A stretch of 64,000 nucleotides of DNA from an uncultured Desulfovibrio sp. (GTDB lineage: Bacteria; Desulfobacterota; Desulfovibrionia; Desulfovibrionales; Desulfovibrionaceae), in the NCBI RefSeq assembly GCF_944324505.1, contig NZ_CALUWO010000003.1:1-64000 (forward strand), written 5' to 3'. Of this stretch, positions 5,941 through 13,910 are shown piece by piece. A program made the position numbers and the translations under genes. Within the stretch, counting starts at the first letter, position 1, and every line of letters begins with the position of its first letter. The notes under the pieces are model-generated. The model made no database searches. It was not told the origin of the DNA and saw nothing but the letters and a program-made list of their open reading frames with translations.

Positions 5941-6700
5941 ACTGTTCGACTGCCCGGCCAGGTGGGAGGCCAAGCATATTCGTGGCCTGCGTCTGCCCAA
6001 GTCCGGCGCGGCCCAGCTGGGCACGGCAGTTCATGCCGGCACGGCCCTTTACGACCAGTCCCGTCTTGATGGCAGCAGTCTCACGGCAGACGAGGCTGCC
6101 GGCGCCGTGGCCGACGCCATCCACCGTCCGGAAGAGGACGTGGACTGGGGCGAAGACTCCCAGTCCGAAGCTGAGCGCATCGGCATTGCCCTGCATACCC
6201 TCTACTGCCGGGACATCGCCCCGAAACAGCAGTACGTGGCCGTGGAGGCCACCTGCGAGGCCCTGCACATTACCGACATCGGCCTGACGCTCACCGGAAC
6301 CACCGACCGCATCACGGTGGATGCCGTCGGCGACCTCGGCATCGCGGACATCAAGACCGGCAAAAGCGCCGTGTCGGCTGACGGCACGGTATCCACCGGG
6401 CGTCATGCCGCCCAGATCGCCGTCTACGAACTGCTGGCCGGCGCCGCCATCGGTCGGCCCATCACCGCCCCTGCCGAAATCATCGGCTTACAGGTAGCCA
6501 AGACGGACAAGGGCCGCCGGGCAGGCATCGGCGTCATCACCGACGCCTGCGAAATGCTTGTCGGGGACGAAGAAAATCCCGGCCTGCTCCAGATGGCAGC
6601 AGACCTGCTTCACGCCGGCCGCTTCTATGGCAATCCGTCGTCCCAGCTCTGCAACCCCAAATTCTGCCCGGCATATCCCGCATGCCGCTGGAGGAAATAA
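5903..6700 (+). CDS. RecB/Cas4-like PD-(D/E)XK exonuclease with Fe-S cysteines
   Basis: 265 residues. Nuclease signature residues are His44 (GTAVHAG), Glu116, Asp135 (TTDRI), Asp149-x-Lys151 (IADIKTGK) and a QxxxY motif (Gln171, Tyr175). Cys17 in FDCPARW plus Cys250, Cys255 and Cys261 at the C-terminus match the split four-Cys Fe-S cluster of AddB and Cas4 nucleases. The start at 5903 follows AGGAAG. It lies two bases before the RecT-like gene, so it is probably the exonuclease partner in a two-component phage recombination system acting on double-strand ends. Confidence 0.85.
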   Translation: METITIRASSLPELFDCPARWEAKHIRGLRLPKSGAAQLGTAVHAGTALYDQSRLDGSSLTADEAAGAVADAIHRPEEDVDWGEDSQSEAERIGIALHTLYCRDIAPKQQYVAVEATCEALHITDIGLTLTGTTDRITVDAVGDLGIADIKTGKSAVSADGTVSTGRHAAQIAVYELLAGAAIGRPITAPAEIIGLQVAKTDKGRRAGIGVITDACEMLVGDEENPGLLQMAADLLHAGRFYGNPSSQLCNPKFCPAYPACRWRK

Positions 6701-6702
6701 TC

Positions 6703-7806
6703 ATGAATCACATTCCCGCCCCTCACGCCACAGACATTGCCGCCCTGCGGCAGAACGCCGCGCCGCAGGGAGCCGTCGTCTGCGGCTTTGATACCGTGGC
6801 CGGCTTCGAGGCCATACAGCGCATGGCCAATCTGCTTTCCGCATCCGGTCTCGTACCGGACACATACCGCAGCAAGGGGCCAAACGACTACACCAGCAAG
6901 GGGAATTGCGTCATCGCGCTGGACATGGCCCTGCGAATGGGCGCCAATCCGCTCATGGTTATGCAAAATCTCTACGTCGTCCACGGCCGCCCGGCCTGGT
7001 CGGCGCAGTTTCTCATTGCCACGCTGAACAAGTCCGGCAAGTTCAGCGCCCTGCGCTACGCCTTTCAGGGCACGGAAGGTGCCGACGACTGGGGTTGCCG
7101 CGCCTGCGTCACAGAGCTTTCCACCGGCGAAAAGCTGCAAGGTCCGCTCGTCACCATTGGCCTGGCCAAGAAGGAAGGCTGGTACGGCAAGAACGGCAGC
7201 AAGTGGCAGTCCATGCCGGAACTCATGCTCCAGTACCGTGCCGCTGCCTGGTTCGTGCGCACCTATGCCCCGGAAATCGCCATGGGCCTCCGCACGGCCG
7301 AGGAAGAGCTGGATACCATCGACCTCACCCCGCAGGCTGACGGCAGATTTGCCCAACAGGAAGAGCAGGCCGCCGCACCGTCCCTGACCATGGCGGACAT
7401 CACGGCACAGGCAAACGCTGCCGCAGCCGGCCAGCCCCAGGCACAGACAGATCAGCCCGCAGCAGCCACGCAGGAAACGGCCCGAAAGCCTCGAATGACG
7501 CAGGAAGAACTGGATGCCCTGCGGCAGGACGCGGTGGATGCCTACGCAGCCAGAGGGTACGGCCTCGACAGGGCAGAATGGGACGCCGGCAGGCCCATGG
7601 ATTCCTGGACCAAGACTGACTGCAAGCGCCTGCTGCGTCTGGCCGAACAGATGCCGGCCCATACGCCGCCGCAGCCTGACGACGCCCCTGCGCCCGATGC
7701 CTTCACCTGCCCCGCCAGCGGTACCCGTATCACGGCAGAGCGCTGCCCCTCCTGCCAGCAGCGCAATGGCTGCCCGGCCTGGGATACGTCAGACGCCACG
7801 GCCTAG
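6703..7806 (+). CDS. recT: RecT-like single-strand annealing protein with zinc-ribbon tail
   Basis: 367 residues; start at 6703 behind GGAGG. The core (about 35-210) reads like phage RecT relatives: GNCVIALDMALRMGANPLMV, then HGRPAWSAQFLIA, then LMLQYRAAAWFVRTYAPE. It would coat resected DNA and promote annealing after the nuclease. A Gln/Ala-rich linker leads to a C-terminal Cys group (FTCPASGTR and RCPSCQQRNGC) that could bind zinc. It forms a cassette with the upstream nuclease and is followed by a terminator. Confidence 0.8.
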   Translation: MNHIPAPHATDIAALRQNAAPQGAVVCGFDTVAGFEAIQRMANLLSASGLVPDTYRSKGPNDYTSKGNCVIALDMALRMGANPLMVMQNLYVVHGRPAWSAQFLIATLNKSGKFSALRYAFQGTEGADDWGCRACVTELSTGEKLQGPLVTIGLAKKEGWYGKNGSKWQSMPELMLQYRAAAWFVRTYAPEIAMGLRTAEEELDTIDLTPQADGRFAQQEEQAAAPSLTMADITAQANAAAAGQPQAQTDQPAAATQETARKPRMTQEELDALRQDAVDAYAARGYGLDRAEWDAGRPMDSWTKTDCKRLLRLAEQMPAHTPPQPDDAPAPDAFTCPASGTRITAERCPSCQQRNGCPAWDTSDATA

Positions 7807-7840
7807 ACATTTTCTCTGCGCATAACCTCCTCAAGCCCGC

Positions 7841-7869
7841 GCCCGCCCGGCAAAAGGCGGGCTTTTTTT
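7841..7869 (+). terminator. Intrinsic terminator after the recT-like gene
   Basis: GCCCGCC (7841-7847) pairs with GGCGGGC (7856-7862), followed by seven T. It separates the nuclease/RecT pair from rdgC, and the AAGGAG site of rdgC follows nine bases later. Confidence 0.85.
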
Positions 7870-7888
7870 ATCCTCAAGGAGTTGTCCC

Positions 7889-9034
7889 ATGGGAAACATG
7901 GCCGGAAATACCACGAGTTTCACGCGCTTCCGGGTGCTGGATCAGGTAAGCGACCAGCAGTGGCAGAGCATACCGGACAAACTCAGGCAGTACGCCTTTC
8001 AGGACATAGACGAGCTTCCAGAAATGCAAACTTATGGCTGGGTCTGCTTCGAGGACATGCTTGACAGAGCGTGGCGAACGGCCCCGCCCCAGAAGGGAGC
8101 CTACCTGGTGTTTTCGCTGCGGCTGGACACCCGCCGTATCCCTGCCGGTGTCATCAAGAAGCATGTGGCTCTGGCTCTGCGTGACGAAAAGGAACGCATG
8201 GAGGCCCAGGGCAAGAAATTCATCTCCCGTGAACGCCGGAAAGAGCTGAAGGAACAGGTGCTGCTCCGTCTGCGCCAGCGCTTCCTGCCGGTGCCGGCCG
8301 AATTCAACGTAATCTGGAACACCACCGCCAACGAGGTCTGGTTCGCCTCAACGCAAAAGAAAATGATCGACCTGTTCATGGAGTTTTTCCTCCAGAGCTT
8401 CGATCTGCACCTGGAGCAGCTCACCCCCTACAGTCTGGCAGAGCGGCTACTGGGGGACACTGTCATGCCTCAGATCAACAGCATCACCGCTACCCGATTT
8501 ACGGGCGAACAGGGGGAAGAACGTCTGACGGGATTGGAAAGCATCCTGGGAGGAGAGTTTCTCACGTGGCTCTGGTACCAGAGCGACGTGGCGCCCGGCG
8601 CCTTCACCGATGCCCAGGGCGCCCCCTTCGCCGTAAGCATGGAGCAGCGCATCGTGGTGCAGGGCGGCGAAGGCGATGCCAAAGAAACTGCTTCCGTTAC
8701 CGGTACGCTTTCCCCCCTGCGAGAAGCCCGCTTCGGCCTGGGCACGGGCAAGAAGGTCTCGCGCGCTCTGGTGCGCATGGAAAAGGACGATATGGCCTTC
8801 CAGGTCAGCTTGCGGGCCGAGGACTTCAGCCTGGGCAGCCTCAAGACGCCCAAGCTGGAAAAAAGCGGGGATGATGACGATCCCGATGCCCTGCTGCTGG
8901 AAAAATTTTACCTGATAGAGGTTTTCCTTGGCCTGCTGGAGAGCCTGTACGCCAGCTTCCTGCGGCTGCGGCTTTCCTCTGACTGGAGCAAGACTGTCCA
9001 GAAGATATCTGCCTGGATCAGGAGGGAAGAATAA
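7889..9034 (+). CDS. rdgC: RdgC-like recombination-associated protein
   Basis: 381 residues, longer than the usual 300 or so. RdgC-like stretches include FNVIWNTTANEVWFASTQKK (about 148-167), MIDLFMEFFLQSFDLHLEQL (about 168-187) and GGEFLTWLWYQSD (about 226-238). RdgC forms a ring around DNA and limits RecA access. The start at 7889 follows AAGGAG. It lies alone between two terminators, next to RecT and its nuclease, so the phage may use it to steer DNA ends from host RecA to its own annealing system. That role is inferred. Confidence 0.75.
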   Translation: MGNMAGNTTSFTRFRVLDQVSDQQWQSIPDKLRQYAFQDIDELPEMQTYGWVCFEDMLDRAWRTAPPQKGAYLVFSLRLDTRRIPAGVIKKHVALALRDEKERMEAQGKKFISRERRKELKEQVLLRLRQRFLPVPAEFNVIWNTTANEVWFASTQKKMIDLFMEFFLQSFDLHLEQLTPYSLAERLLGDTVMPQINSITATRFTGEQGEERLTGLESILGGEFLTWLWYQSDVAPGAFTDAQGAPFAVSMEQRIVVQGGEGDAKETASVTGTLSPLREARFGLGTGKKVSRALVRMEKDDMAFQVSLRAEDFSLGSLKTPKLEKSGDDDDPDALLLEKFYLIEVFLGLLESLYASFLRLRLSSDWSKTVQKISAWIRREE

Positions 9035-9083
9035 GGGAAGAGGCTGTGGCTATGGGATTCATGGCCTGTTTGGCAGGCTGAAG

Positions 9084-9115
9084 ACGGGCTTTGTGTATCA
9101 AAAAGCCCGTTTTTT
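9084..9115 (+). terminator. Intrinsic terminator after rdgC
   Basis: ACGGGCTTT (9084-9092) pairs with AAAGCCCGT (9102-9110), then further T. It lies 50 bases after the rdgC stop and before the methylase gene. Confidence 0.85.
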
Positions 9116-9227
9116 GCGCAGCAAACGTGTTTGTCGCTCATGTATGTGACACAAGCGAAACGCCCCGCCCTGGGGCGTCGTCGTGGCGTGGCGGCCACGG
9201 CCTGATGAGCAGCCGGGATGTGAAACA

Positions 9228-9704
9228 ATGAAGAATTTCAACACAAACACGGATAATCATGATGAGTGGTTGACACCGCCGGAGATTATCCGAGCTTTAG
9301 ACCCATTTGACCTTGATCCTTGTGCCCCAGTGAATCGTCCCTGGGATATGGCGGACAACCACTACACGGTTATCGACAACGGGCTTCAAAAGCCGTGGTT
9401 CGGCCGTGTCTGGTGCAATCCTCCCTATGGCCGTGAGACGTTCAAGTGGATGGAAAAGCTGGCTTCTCATGGCAGAGGAGTTGCCTTGATTTTCGCGAGG
9501 ACTGAGACGCGAGGCTTCCATTCTCAGATATGGAAAAAGGCGCACAGCGTCTTTTTCTTCAAAGGAAGACTGTCCTTCTATCGCGTGGATGGAACAAAGG
9601 GGAATACGGCAAACGCTCCATCCTGCCTTGTCACTTATTGTGATGAGGACACTGCAATCATACGGAAAAGCCACCTCGAAGGCAGGCTAGTTTTGCTCAA
9701 GTAG
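9228..9704 (+). CDS. dam: Phage DNA N6-adenine methyltransferase (Dam type)
   Basis: 158 residues. DEWLTPPEII (12-21), FDLDPCA (27-33) and the catalytic NPPYG (64-68) are the signature of the phage N6-adenine methylase family (DNA_N_6-adenine_Mtase). It would methylate adenine in phage DNA to evade host restriction or mark replication. The start at 9228 is chosen over a longer frame from 9183 because homologous proteins begin near the DEWLTP motif; the ribosome site is weak. It is less GC-rich than the chromosome genes. Confidence 0.85.
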   Translation: MKNFNTNTDNHDEWLTPPEIIRALDPFDLDPCAPVNRPWDMADNHYTVIDNGLQKPWFGRVWCNPPYGRETFKWMEKLASHGRGVALIFARTETRGFHSQIWKKAHSVFFFKGRLSFYRVDGTKGNTANAPSCLVTYCDEDTAIIRKSHLEGRLVLLK

Positions 9705-9720
9705 CATCCGGGAGGAAGAT

Positions 9721-9954
9721 ATGACTGAAAACGAAGAAGCCTATGCCCTCGGCTTTTCCGAAGGATTATCCTACGGGATTGATCTGATGATGGAAGAACT
9801 CAAAAAAATTTCCGATGACACTAAAGTCCCCACATCAGCCCGCGTTTTCCTGCGCGGATTTGTGGATAACTACAAAAAAGACGCCGCCAACATCGCTGCG
9901 AAAACCTTTGAAGCCATCAATGCGCATAAGGTGGAGAAAACCACATGTCACTAA
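9721..9954 (+). CDS. Small acidic early phage protein
   Basis: 77 residues starting MTENEEAYALGFSEG behind GGGAGGAAG. Mostly helical with many charges and no Cys until near its end. The stop overlaps the next start by ten bases. No family recognised. Confidence 0.6.
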   Translation: MTENEEAYALGFSEGLSYGIDLMMEELKKISDDTKVPTSARVFLRGFVDNYKKDAANIAAKTFEAINAHKVEKTTCH

Positions 9955-10346
9955 CCCAAGCTGAAAAGACATGGCTGGAACGGAGGAAGAATCTGTGCAG
10001 CCGCTGCGCAAGATATGGCTCCTGCAAAATAGGGAATAAACATGGATTCAACACCGAGACGTGCCGGTTTTGGGAAGCCGTGAATCCGAAAGGTGAAATT
10101 TTAGTCAGAAATTATTTTTACGAATGCGCAAAATTCGAGGCTCGCGTGTCCGAGAAACTGGCAAAGCCAAGGAATGAACTCCGCCCCAAAGGCTGCTCAT
10201 GGTACGAGACAACCGAGGACGGGCACCTGGTCAGGAAAACCGCCTGCCCGCTTCGTCACGACATCGACAACTGCCCTGGCTCCGCCATGTGTTTACTCTA
10301 TCATGCCCGCCTCTCCGCCGAGGAGGAGATGGACGGATCGAAATGA
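9945..10346 (+). CDS. Cys-rich early phage protein
   Basis: 133 residues. Cys18, Cys21 and Cys27 (LCSRCARYGSC) with later Cys in TCRF, YECAK, KGCSW, TACPLRHD and NCPGSAMC suggest one or two metal sites. The gene starts inside the previous one and its TGA overlaps the ATG of the methylase-like gene, so the three form a translationally coupled group. No family recognised. Confidence 0.6.
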   Translation: MSLTQAEKTWLERRKNLCSRCARYGSCKIGNKHGFNTETCRFWEAVNPKGEILVRNYFYECAKFEARVSEKLAKPRNELRPKGCSWYETTEDGHLVRKTACPLRHDIDNCPGSAMCLLYHARLSAEEEMDGSK

Positions 10347-11113
10347 GCAACCGAGAATCAAGGCCTGATCTTGGCCAGGTGCGTAAAAATCTGGACGCCA
10401 TTATCAGCAAAGGTCACCACGACTATTCCGTTTTTGAGGACTGGATCGGGCTGATGTTCTTCGCTTTCCAGAGGGATGACCCAAAGTACCTTGAGATCAT
10501 GGGGAAATATCGCAACACCGAGCCAATTGGAGAACGGCCTGCTGACTTCTTCGCCGGCGCCACCGCAAGCCTCATGAAATACATGAGGGCTACGAACGAG
10601 GAGGCCCTGGGGACTCTTTATCAAGAATACGCGGCAAACCACTACGCAGGGCAGTTTTTCACCCCGCCTTCTGTAGCGCAGCTGATGGCAAAAATCGTCC
10701 ACCCCAAACCTCCCAAAACTGGACGTTTCATGATCAACGATCCTGCATGTGGAGCTGGTATTTGCCTAGTCTCTGCTGCTAAGGAGCAGACGTTCGAGGA
10801 AAACGGAAGGGCAATATTCGTTGGCCAAGACGTTGACCTCAATTGCGCACGCATGACGAGCCTGAACTTGATGTTCTTCAATCTGGATGGCGTGATAATC
10901 TGGGGGAACACCCTGTCGCTTGAAGTCAGAGGGGCATGGGTAACAGAGCGGAGCCTCCTTTGGGGAGGTAGCATCAAACCATTGGACGAGGACAAGGCCA
11001 AGAAATGGATATGCGGACACTTCATCCATCAACCGGAAAGCCCTGCTCCAAAAGCTGGTGAAAAAATCGCAGGTACAAGAAGCATGAAGCTGCAACAGCT
11101 TTCTTTGCTCTAA
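10343..11113 (+). CDS. HsdM-like N6 DNA methylase fold without a visible NPPY motif
   Basis: 256 residues; start at 10343 in an ATGA overlap with the previous gene. The order of HsdM-type motifs is present: QFFTPPSVAQLM (about 104-115), the SAM-binding DPACGAG (about 131-137) and VGQDVD (about 161-166). After GNTL there is no NPPF or NPPY catalytic motif and the target-recognition part is missing; type I HsdM proteins are about twice as long. It may bind SAM and DNA without methylating, or the motif has diverged. The terminator at 11117 closes its group. Confidence 0.65.
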   Translation: MSNRESRPDLGQVRKNLDAIISKGHHDYSVFEDWIGLMFFAFQRDDPKYLEIMGKYRNTEPIGERPADFFAGATASLMKYMRATNEEALGTLYQEYAANHYAGQFFTPPSVAQLMAKIVHPKPPKTGRFMINDPACGAGICLVSAAKEQTFEENGRAIFVGQDVDLNCARMTSLNLMFFNLDGVIIWGNTLSLEVRGAWVTERSLLWGGSIKPLDEDKAKKWICGHFIHQPESPAPKAGEKIAGTRSMKLQQLSLL

Positions 11114-11116
11114 CCA

Positions 11117-11140
11117 GGGCCGCCCAGAGCGGCCTTTTTT
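11117..11140 (+). terminator. Intrinsic terminator after the methylase-like gene
   Basis: GGCCGC (11118-11123) pairs with GCGGCC (11129-11134), followed by six T. It lies directly after the stop codon at 11113 and before the dUTPase ribosome site. Confidence 0.8.
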
Positions 11141-11161
11141 GTTTTCAGAAAAGGAGGACCC

Positions 11162-11701
11162 ATGCAAATCAAATTCGTGAAGACCCATCCCGAGGCCGTA
11201 ATCCCTACCCGTGGCAGCGCCGGTGCCGCCGGTTTCGACCTGACCGCCGTTTCCCTCAAGCGCGCCGCAGACATCTACATCTACGACATCGGCATCGCGC
11301 TTGAGATACCGGCAGGCTACTATGCCGCCATCTTCCCGCGATCCAGCATCTTCTTCACCGGCCTGGAGCTGACCAACTGCGTTGGCGTCATCGACAGCGA
11401 CTTCCGCGCCCCCATTTCCGCGATCTTCCGTGAGGTCCCCGGCGACCAGGGCGCCCGCCGCGTGGCCCTACACCGACTTTTCCCTGGCAAGACCAACATG
11501 ATGCACCCCTACAAGCCCGGCGACCGCATCGCCCAGCTCATCATCCAGCCGTGCGTGGTGCCTGTCCAGGGGCGCGTCACCCTCTCCCAAATGGGCAGCA
11601 TCCCGCCCTACTGCGATCTTGAGGACGTCCAATTCGTCGAAGCTGACGAGCTGTCCAAAACCACCCGCGGCATGGGCGGGTATGGCAGCACAGGCAGGTA
11701 G
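11162..11701 (+). CDS. dut: dUTP diphosphatase
   Basis: 179 residues. All five dUTPase motifs are visible: GAAGFDL (21-27), PRSS (59-62), GVIDSDFR (75-82), GDRIAQLI (120-127) and RGMGGYGSTG (169-178). The enzyme hydrolyses dUTP to dUMP, limiting uracil in phage DNA and feeding dTMP synthesis. The segment between motifs III and IV is about 20 residues longer than in cellular trimeric dUTPases. The start at 11162 follows AAGGAGG. It is followed two bases later by a small gene. Confidence 0.92.
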   Translation: MQIKFVKTHPEAVIPTRGSAGAAGFDLTAVSLKRAADIYIYDIGIALEIPAGYYAAIFPRSSIFFTGLELTNCVGVIDSDFRAPISAIFREVPGDQGARRVALHRLFPGKTNMMHPYKPGDRIAQLIIQPCVVPVQGRVTLSQMGSIPPYCDLEDVQFVEADELSKTTRGMGGYGSTGR

Positions 11702-11703
11702 CC

Positions 11704-12057
11704 ATGATTATTAAGCTCCAAAACGTCATCGGATGCGTCCCCTTCTCTATCCACAAAGTACCTCCTCCTGGGTGGAAGTACCTTGGCAGGATGCCTATGG
11801 GGGAAGCCTATAGGCACAAGGCGACATCCCTGACCGTCATTTCCAGCATCGACACCGTTGAAAACGGTGATGGTTCCTCGAAGGTATTGCACGTCTCAGT
11901 TTCAAGAAAATCACGCCTTCCCTCATGGGATGATCTGAAAAGGGCGAAGAACACTTTCATGGGGCTTGACGTTGATGCCTACCATGTCATTCCCAAAATC
12001 GATGACCATGTGAACCTGCACAACTACTGCATGCACCTATGGGCAGAATGGGAGTAG
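11704..12057 (+). CDS. Phage protein of unknown function after dut
   Basis: 117 residues beginning MIIKLQNVIGCVPFSIHK. It looks like a compact alpha/beta fold with VLHVSVSRKSRLPSWDDLKRAK in the middle and a C-terminal HLWAEWE. This pattern occurs in many phage early-region proteins of unknown role. It starts two bases after dut and ends two bases before the next gene, so it is in the same operon. Confidence 0.6.
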   Translation: MIIKLQNVIGCVPFSIHKVPPPGWKYLGRMPMGEAYRHKATSLTVISSIDTVENGDGSSKVLHVSVSRKSRLPSWDDLKRAKNTFMGLDVDAYHVIPKIDDHVNLHNYCMHLWAEWE

Positions 12058-12059
12058 CT

Positions 12060-12245
12060 ATGAAAAAAACCGTCATCATTTGCGACGACTGCAAGAAAGA
12101 ATTTTCTTGCATCGGACTTGGCTATTCCCTGACCTGGGAAAGGGCAAAAAAACAGGGCTGGCGAAATCCCAACGGCTACCACGGAGAACACCTCTGCGAA
12201 GCCTGCTGCCAGCAGGCCATGAAGAGAGGGGAAACCCTGCGATGA
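12060..12245 (+). CDS. Small zinc-finger-like phage protein, paralogue of the 13701 gene
   Basis: 61 residues starting MKKTVIICDDCKKEF. Two CxxC pairs (Cys9/Cys12 and Cys44/Cys47 region, HLCEACC) could bind one zinc. The layout CDxC, IG.GYS, a Trp-led basic helix, then CxxC matches the protein at 13701-13910 (CDGC, IGYATLW, CKKC), so the two are likely paralogues. Its TGA overlaps the ATG of the next gene. Confidence 0.6.
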   Translation: MKKTVIICDDCKKEFSCIGLGYSLTWERAKKQGWRNPNGYHGEHLCEACCQQAMKRGETLR

Positions 12246-13072
12246 AAAGGCGAAAAGTCAAACTGACAACCGTCAGCGGGCCGAAGTGCCCCTACTGTGG
12301 CACGGTCTACAGACACGAAAACATGGCCCGCAACTGCCTGCGCGGGCCGCTTTGCAAGGTCTACAACCTCGTCACCGGAGACCGCCGGACTATTGCTGAC
12401 ATCCAGTTCAAGGCCTCCGCCTGCGTACAGTTCATGGCGGCCCCGCTCCTGTCCAGCACATACAAAGACATCTCCCAGCATGCCCAACGCTGCCTGGACC
12501 TCATTGACAGGTTGTACACGGAGACCAAGGCCCTGAAATGCGGCATTGCCGCTTTCGACGCGGCAGTCCATCCCGCGGCCCATCTTCTCGAATCGATCTG
12601 GCCGCCTGTCAGGACCGACGTGACGCACCTCATCGCCGTGATCTCCACGGTTCTTGCCGACGTCCGTTTTGCACTGCGTGAGCTGTGGGATCGCTATCCG
12701 AAATGGAATACCGAAGCCGTGTGGGCAGAAATCGAAAAAGAGACCGATGCCCTCTTCGAGCAGTTCAATCCGGACGGCGGAGAAAACTACCCACACCTGG
12801 ACAAGGTAGAGCCGGCCTACGACAGGCTGTACCAGTTCATCTTCCCGGAAGCCAGCAGGCCGGAGCTTCGCCTCTATCTGGCCGGCGAAAGGCTGTGGAT
12901 CGCAGCGCACAGCAAAGCCGAGGCGCGGGAAGTACTGAGGAAGGGGACGGGGCTAGTTGGCCTGACAATGAAAGGCATCGCCCTGGGCGAAAAACTGGAA
13001 GACGGCCGCACGGCGGCTGATCTGCTGGCCACGGCGCAAGGCGTGGCTGGCATCGTGGCGCGGGCAGCATAA
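12242..13072 (+). CDS. Phage protein with N-terminal zinc ribbon
   Basis: 276 residues, ATGA overlap at 12242. CPYCGTVY (about 16-23) with Cys in ARNCLRGPLC (about 29-38) looks like a zinc ribbon. The long remainder is helical with Trp-containing segments (LRELWDRYPKWNTEAVWAEI). No known domain recognised. It is the largest unknown early gene. Its length and position suggest a DNA-metabolism or host-takeover role, which is only a guess. Confidence 0.6.
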   Translation: MKRRKVKLTTVSGPKCPYCGTVYRHENMARNCLRGPLCKVYNLVTGDRRTIADIQFKASACVQFMAAPLLSSTYKDISQHAQRCLDLIDRLYTETKALKCGIAAFDAAVHPAAHLLESIWPPVRTDVTHLIAVISTVLADVRFALRELWDRYPKWNTEAVWAEIEKETDALFEQFNPDGGENYPHLDKVEPAYDRLYQFIFPEASRPELRLYLAGERLWIAAHSKAEAREVLRKGTGLVGLTMKGIALGEKLEDGRTAADLLATAQGVAGIVARAA

Positions 13073-13074
13073 TA

Positions 13075-13323
13075 ATGGATATAAAAATAACTGTCACGCT
13101 GACGAAAGCCCAACGTAAATGGCTTACGTTGATAGCCTCTGAAAAGCAGCCAAAGAATGGGATAGACAATATTCCGTGCCATCATTTGTACCTTAAGGGA
13201 ATAGCAAAACGCGGCTATGACCTTGAATACAAACTGACAGAAATCGGCTGGCTTGTTCTGCGTGAGATCAACGAGACACATCGTATCGTTAGCAAAAAAA
13301 AGAAGGTAAACAATGCCGAATGA
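13075..13323 (+). CDS. Small basic phage protein, possible winged helix
   Basis: 82 residues starting MDIKITVTLTKAQRKWLTL two bases after the previous stop. The YKLTEIGWLVLREI part is like the recognition region of small winged-helix proteins, and the tail is very basic (SKKKKVNN). It is more AT-rich than its neighbours. The end overlaps the next gene by 11 bases. Confidence 0.5.
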   Translation: MDIKITVTLTKAQRKWLTLIASEKQPKNGIDNIPCHHLYLKGIAKRGYDLEYKLTEIGWLVLREINETHRIVSKKKKVNNAE

Positions 13324-13687
13324 CAGAAGCGAAGCCGCCATGCGCGAGCGTCTGGAACTGGCAAGGAAGGCGACGCCGGAAGGTGAAAGGACTCTGTGGA
13401 CGGTTGACCGTGCTGTCCCTCGTGACCTCTGCATCCGCGATGCTTTCAATGAACGGATTTTGACGATGGAAGACTGCACGGAGACGGCGACGGCACGCCA
13501 CATCGCCGCCAGCTCTCCCGACGTGGTTCGGACTGACATAGAAGAAATCCTGCGGCTTCGGCAGGAGAATAAGCAGATATGGTGTGAAAACCACAGGTTG
13601 ACCGCCACATGCAGGGGCCGGAAATCTACGGAAGGGAGAAGGCCGCCGAAGCGTGGAACGACCTCCCCAGAAGCCACGAAAAGCTAA
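13313..13687 (+). CDS. Ea22-like early phage protein
   Basis: 124 residues. The first part (MRERLELARKATPEGERTLW) and the middle TARHIAASSPDVVRTDIEEI resemble the Ea22/Ead-type early proteins of lambdoid phages, in which HIA.fsP..V..L... segments occur. The C-terminal tail is basic and probably disordered. Translation is likely coupled to the gene before it. The role of this family is not established. Confidence 0.5.
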   Translation: MPNDRSEAAMRERLELARKATPEGERTLWTVDRAVPRDLCIRDAFNERILTMEDCTETATARHIAASSPDVVRTDIEEILRLRQENKQIWCENHRLTATCRGRKSTEGRRPPKRGTTSPEATKS

Positions 13688-13700
13688 TGGAGGTTCCTGC

Positions 13701-13910
13701 ATGAGTAAGCAAACCACCATCACCTGCGACGGCTGCGGCGCGTCGCATACCGGCATCGGCTACGCCACCCTGTGGCCCAAGCTCAAAAACATGGGCTGGA
13801 CAGCCGACAAGGCGCGGCGCGTCCACTACTGCAAGAAGTGCGCGGCGTTCAGACTGGCCCGAACGGAGCAGCAGCATAATCCCGCATACAGGAGGCGCAA
13901 CCATGCCTGA
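13701..13910 (+). CDS. Small zinc-finger-like phage protein, paralogue of the 12060 gene
   Basis: 69 residues starting MSKQTTITCDGCGASHTG behind TGGAGG. CDGC and CKKC pairs about 30 residues apart could hold a zinc, with the basic LKNMGWTADKARR between them. It shares layout and several residues with the protein at 12060-12245. It overlaps the excisionase-like gene by eight bases. Confidence 0.6.
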   Translation: MSKQTTITCDGCGASHTGIGYATLWPKLKNMGWTADKARRVHYCKKCAAFRLARTEQQHNPAYRRRNHA

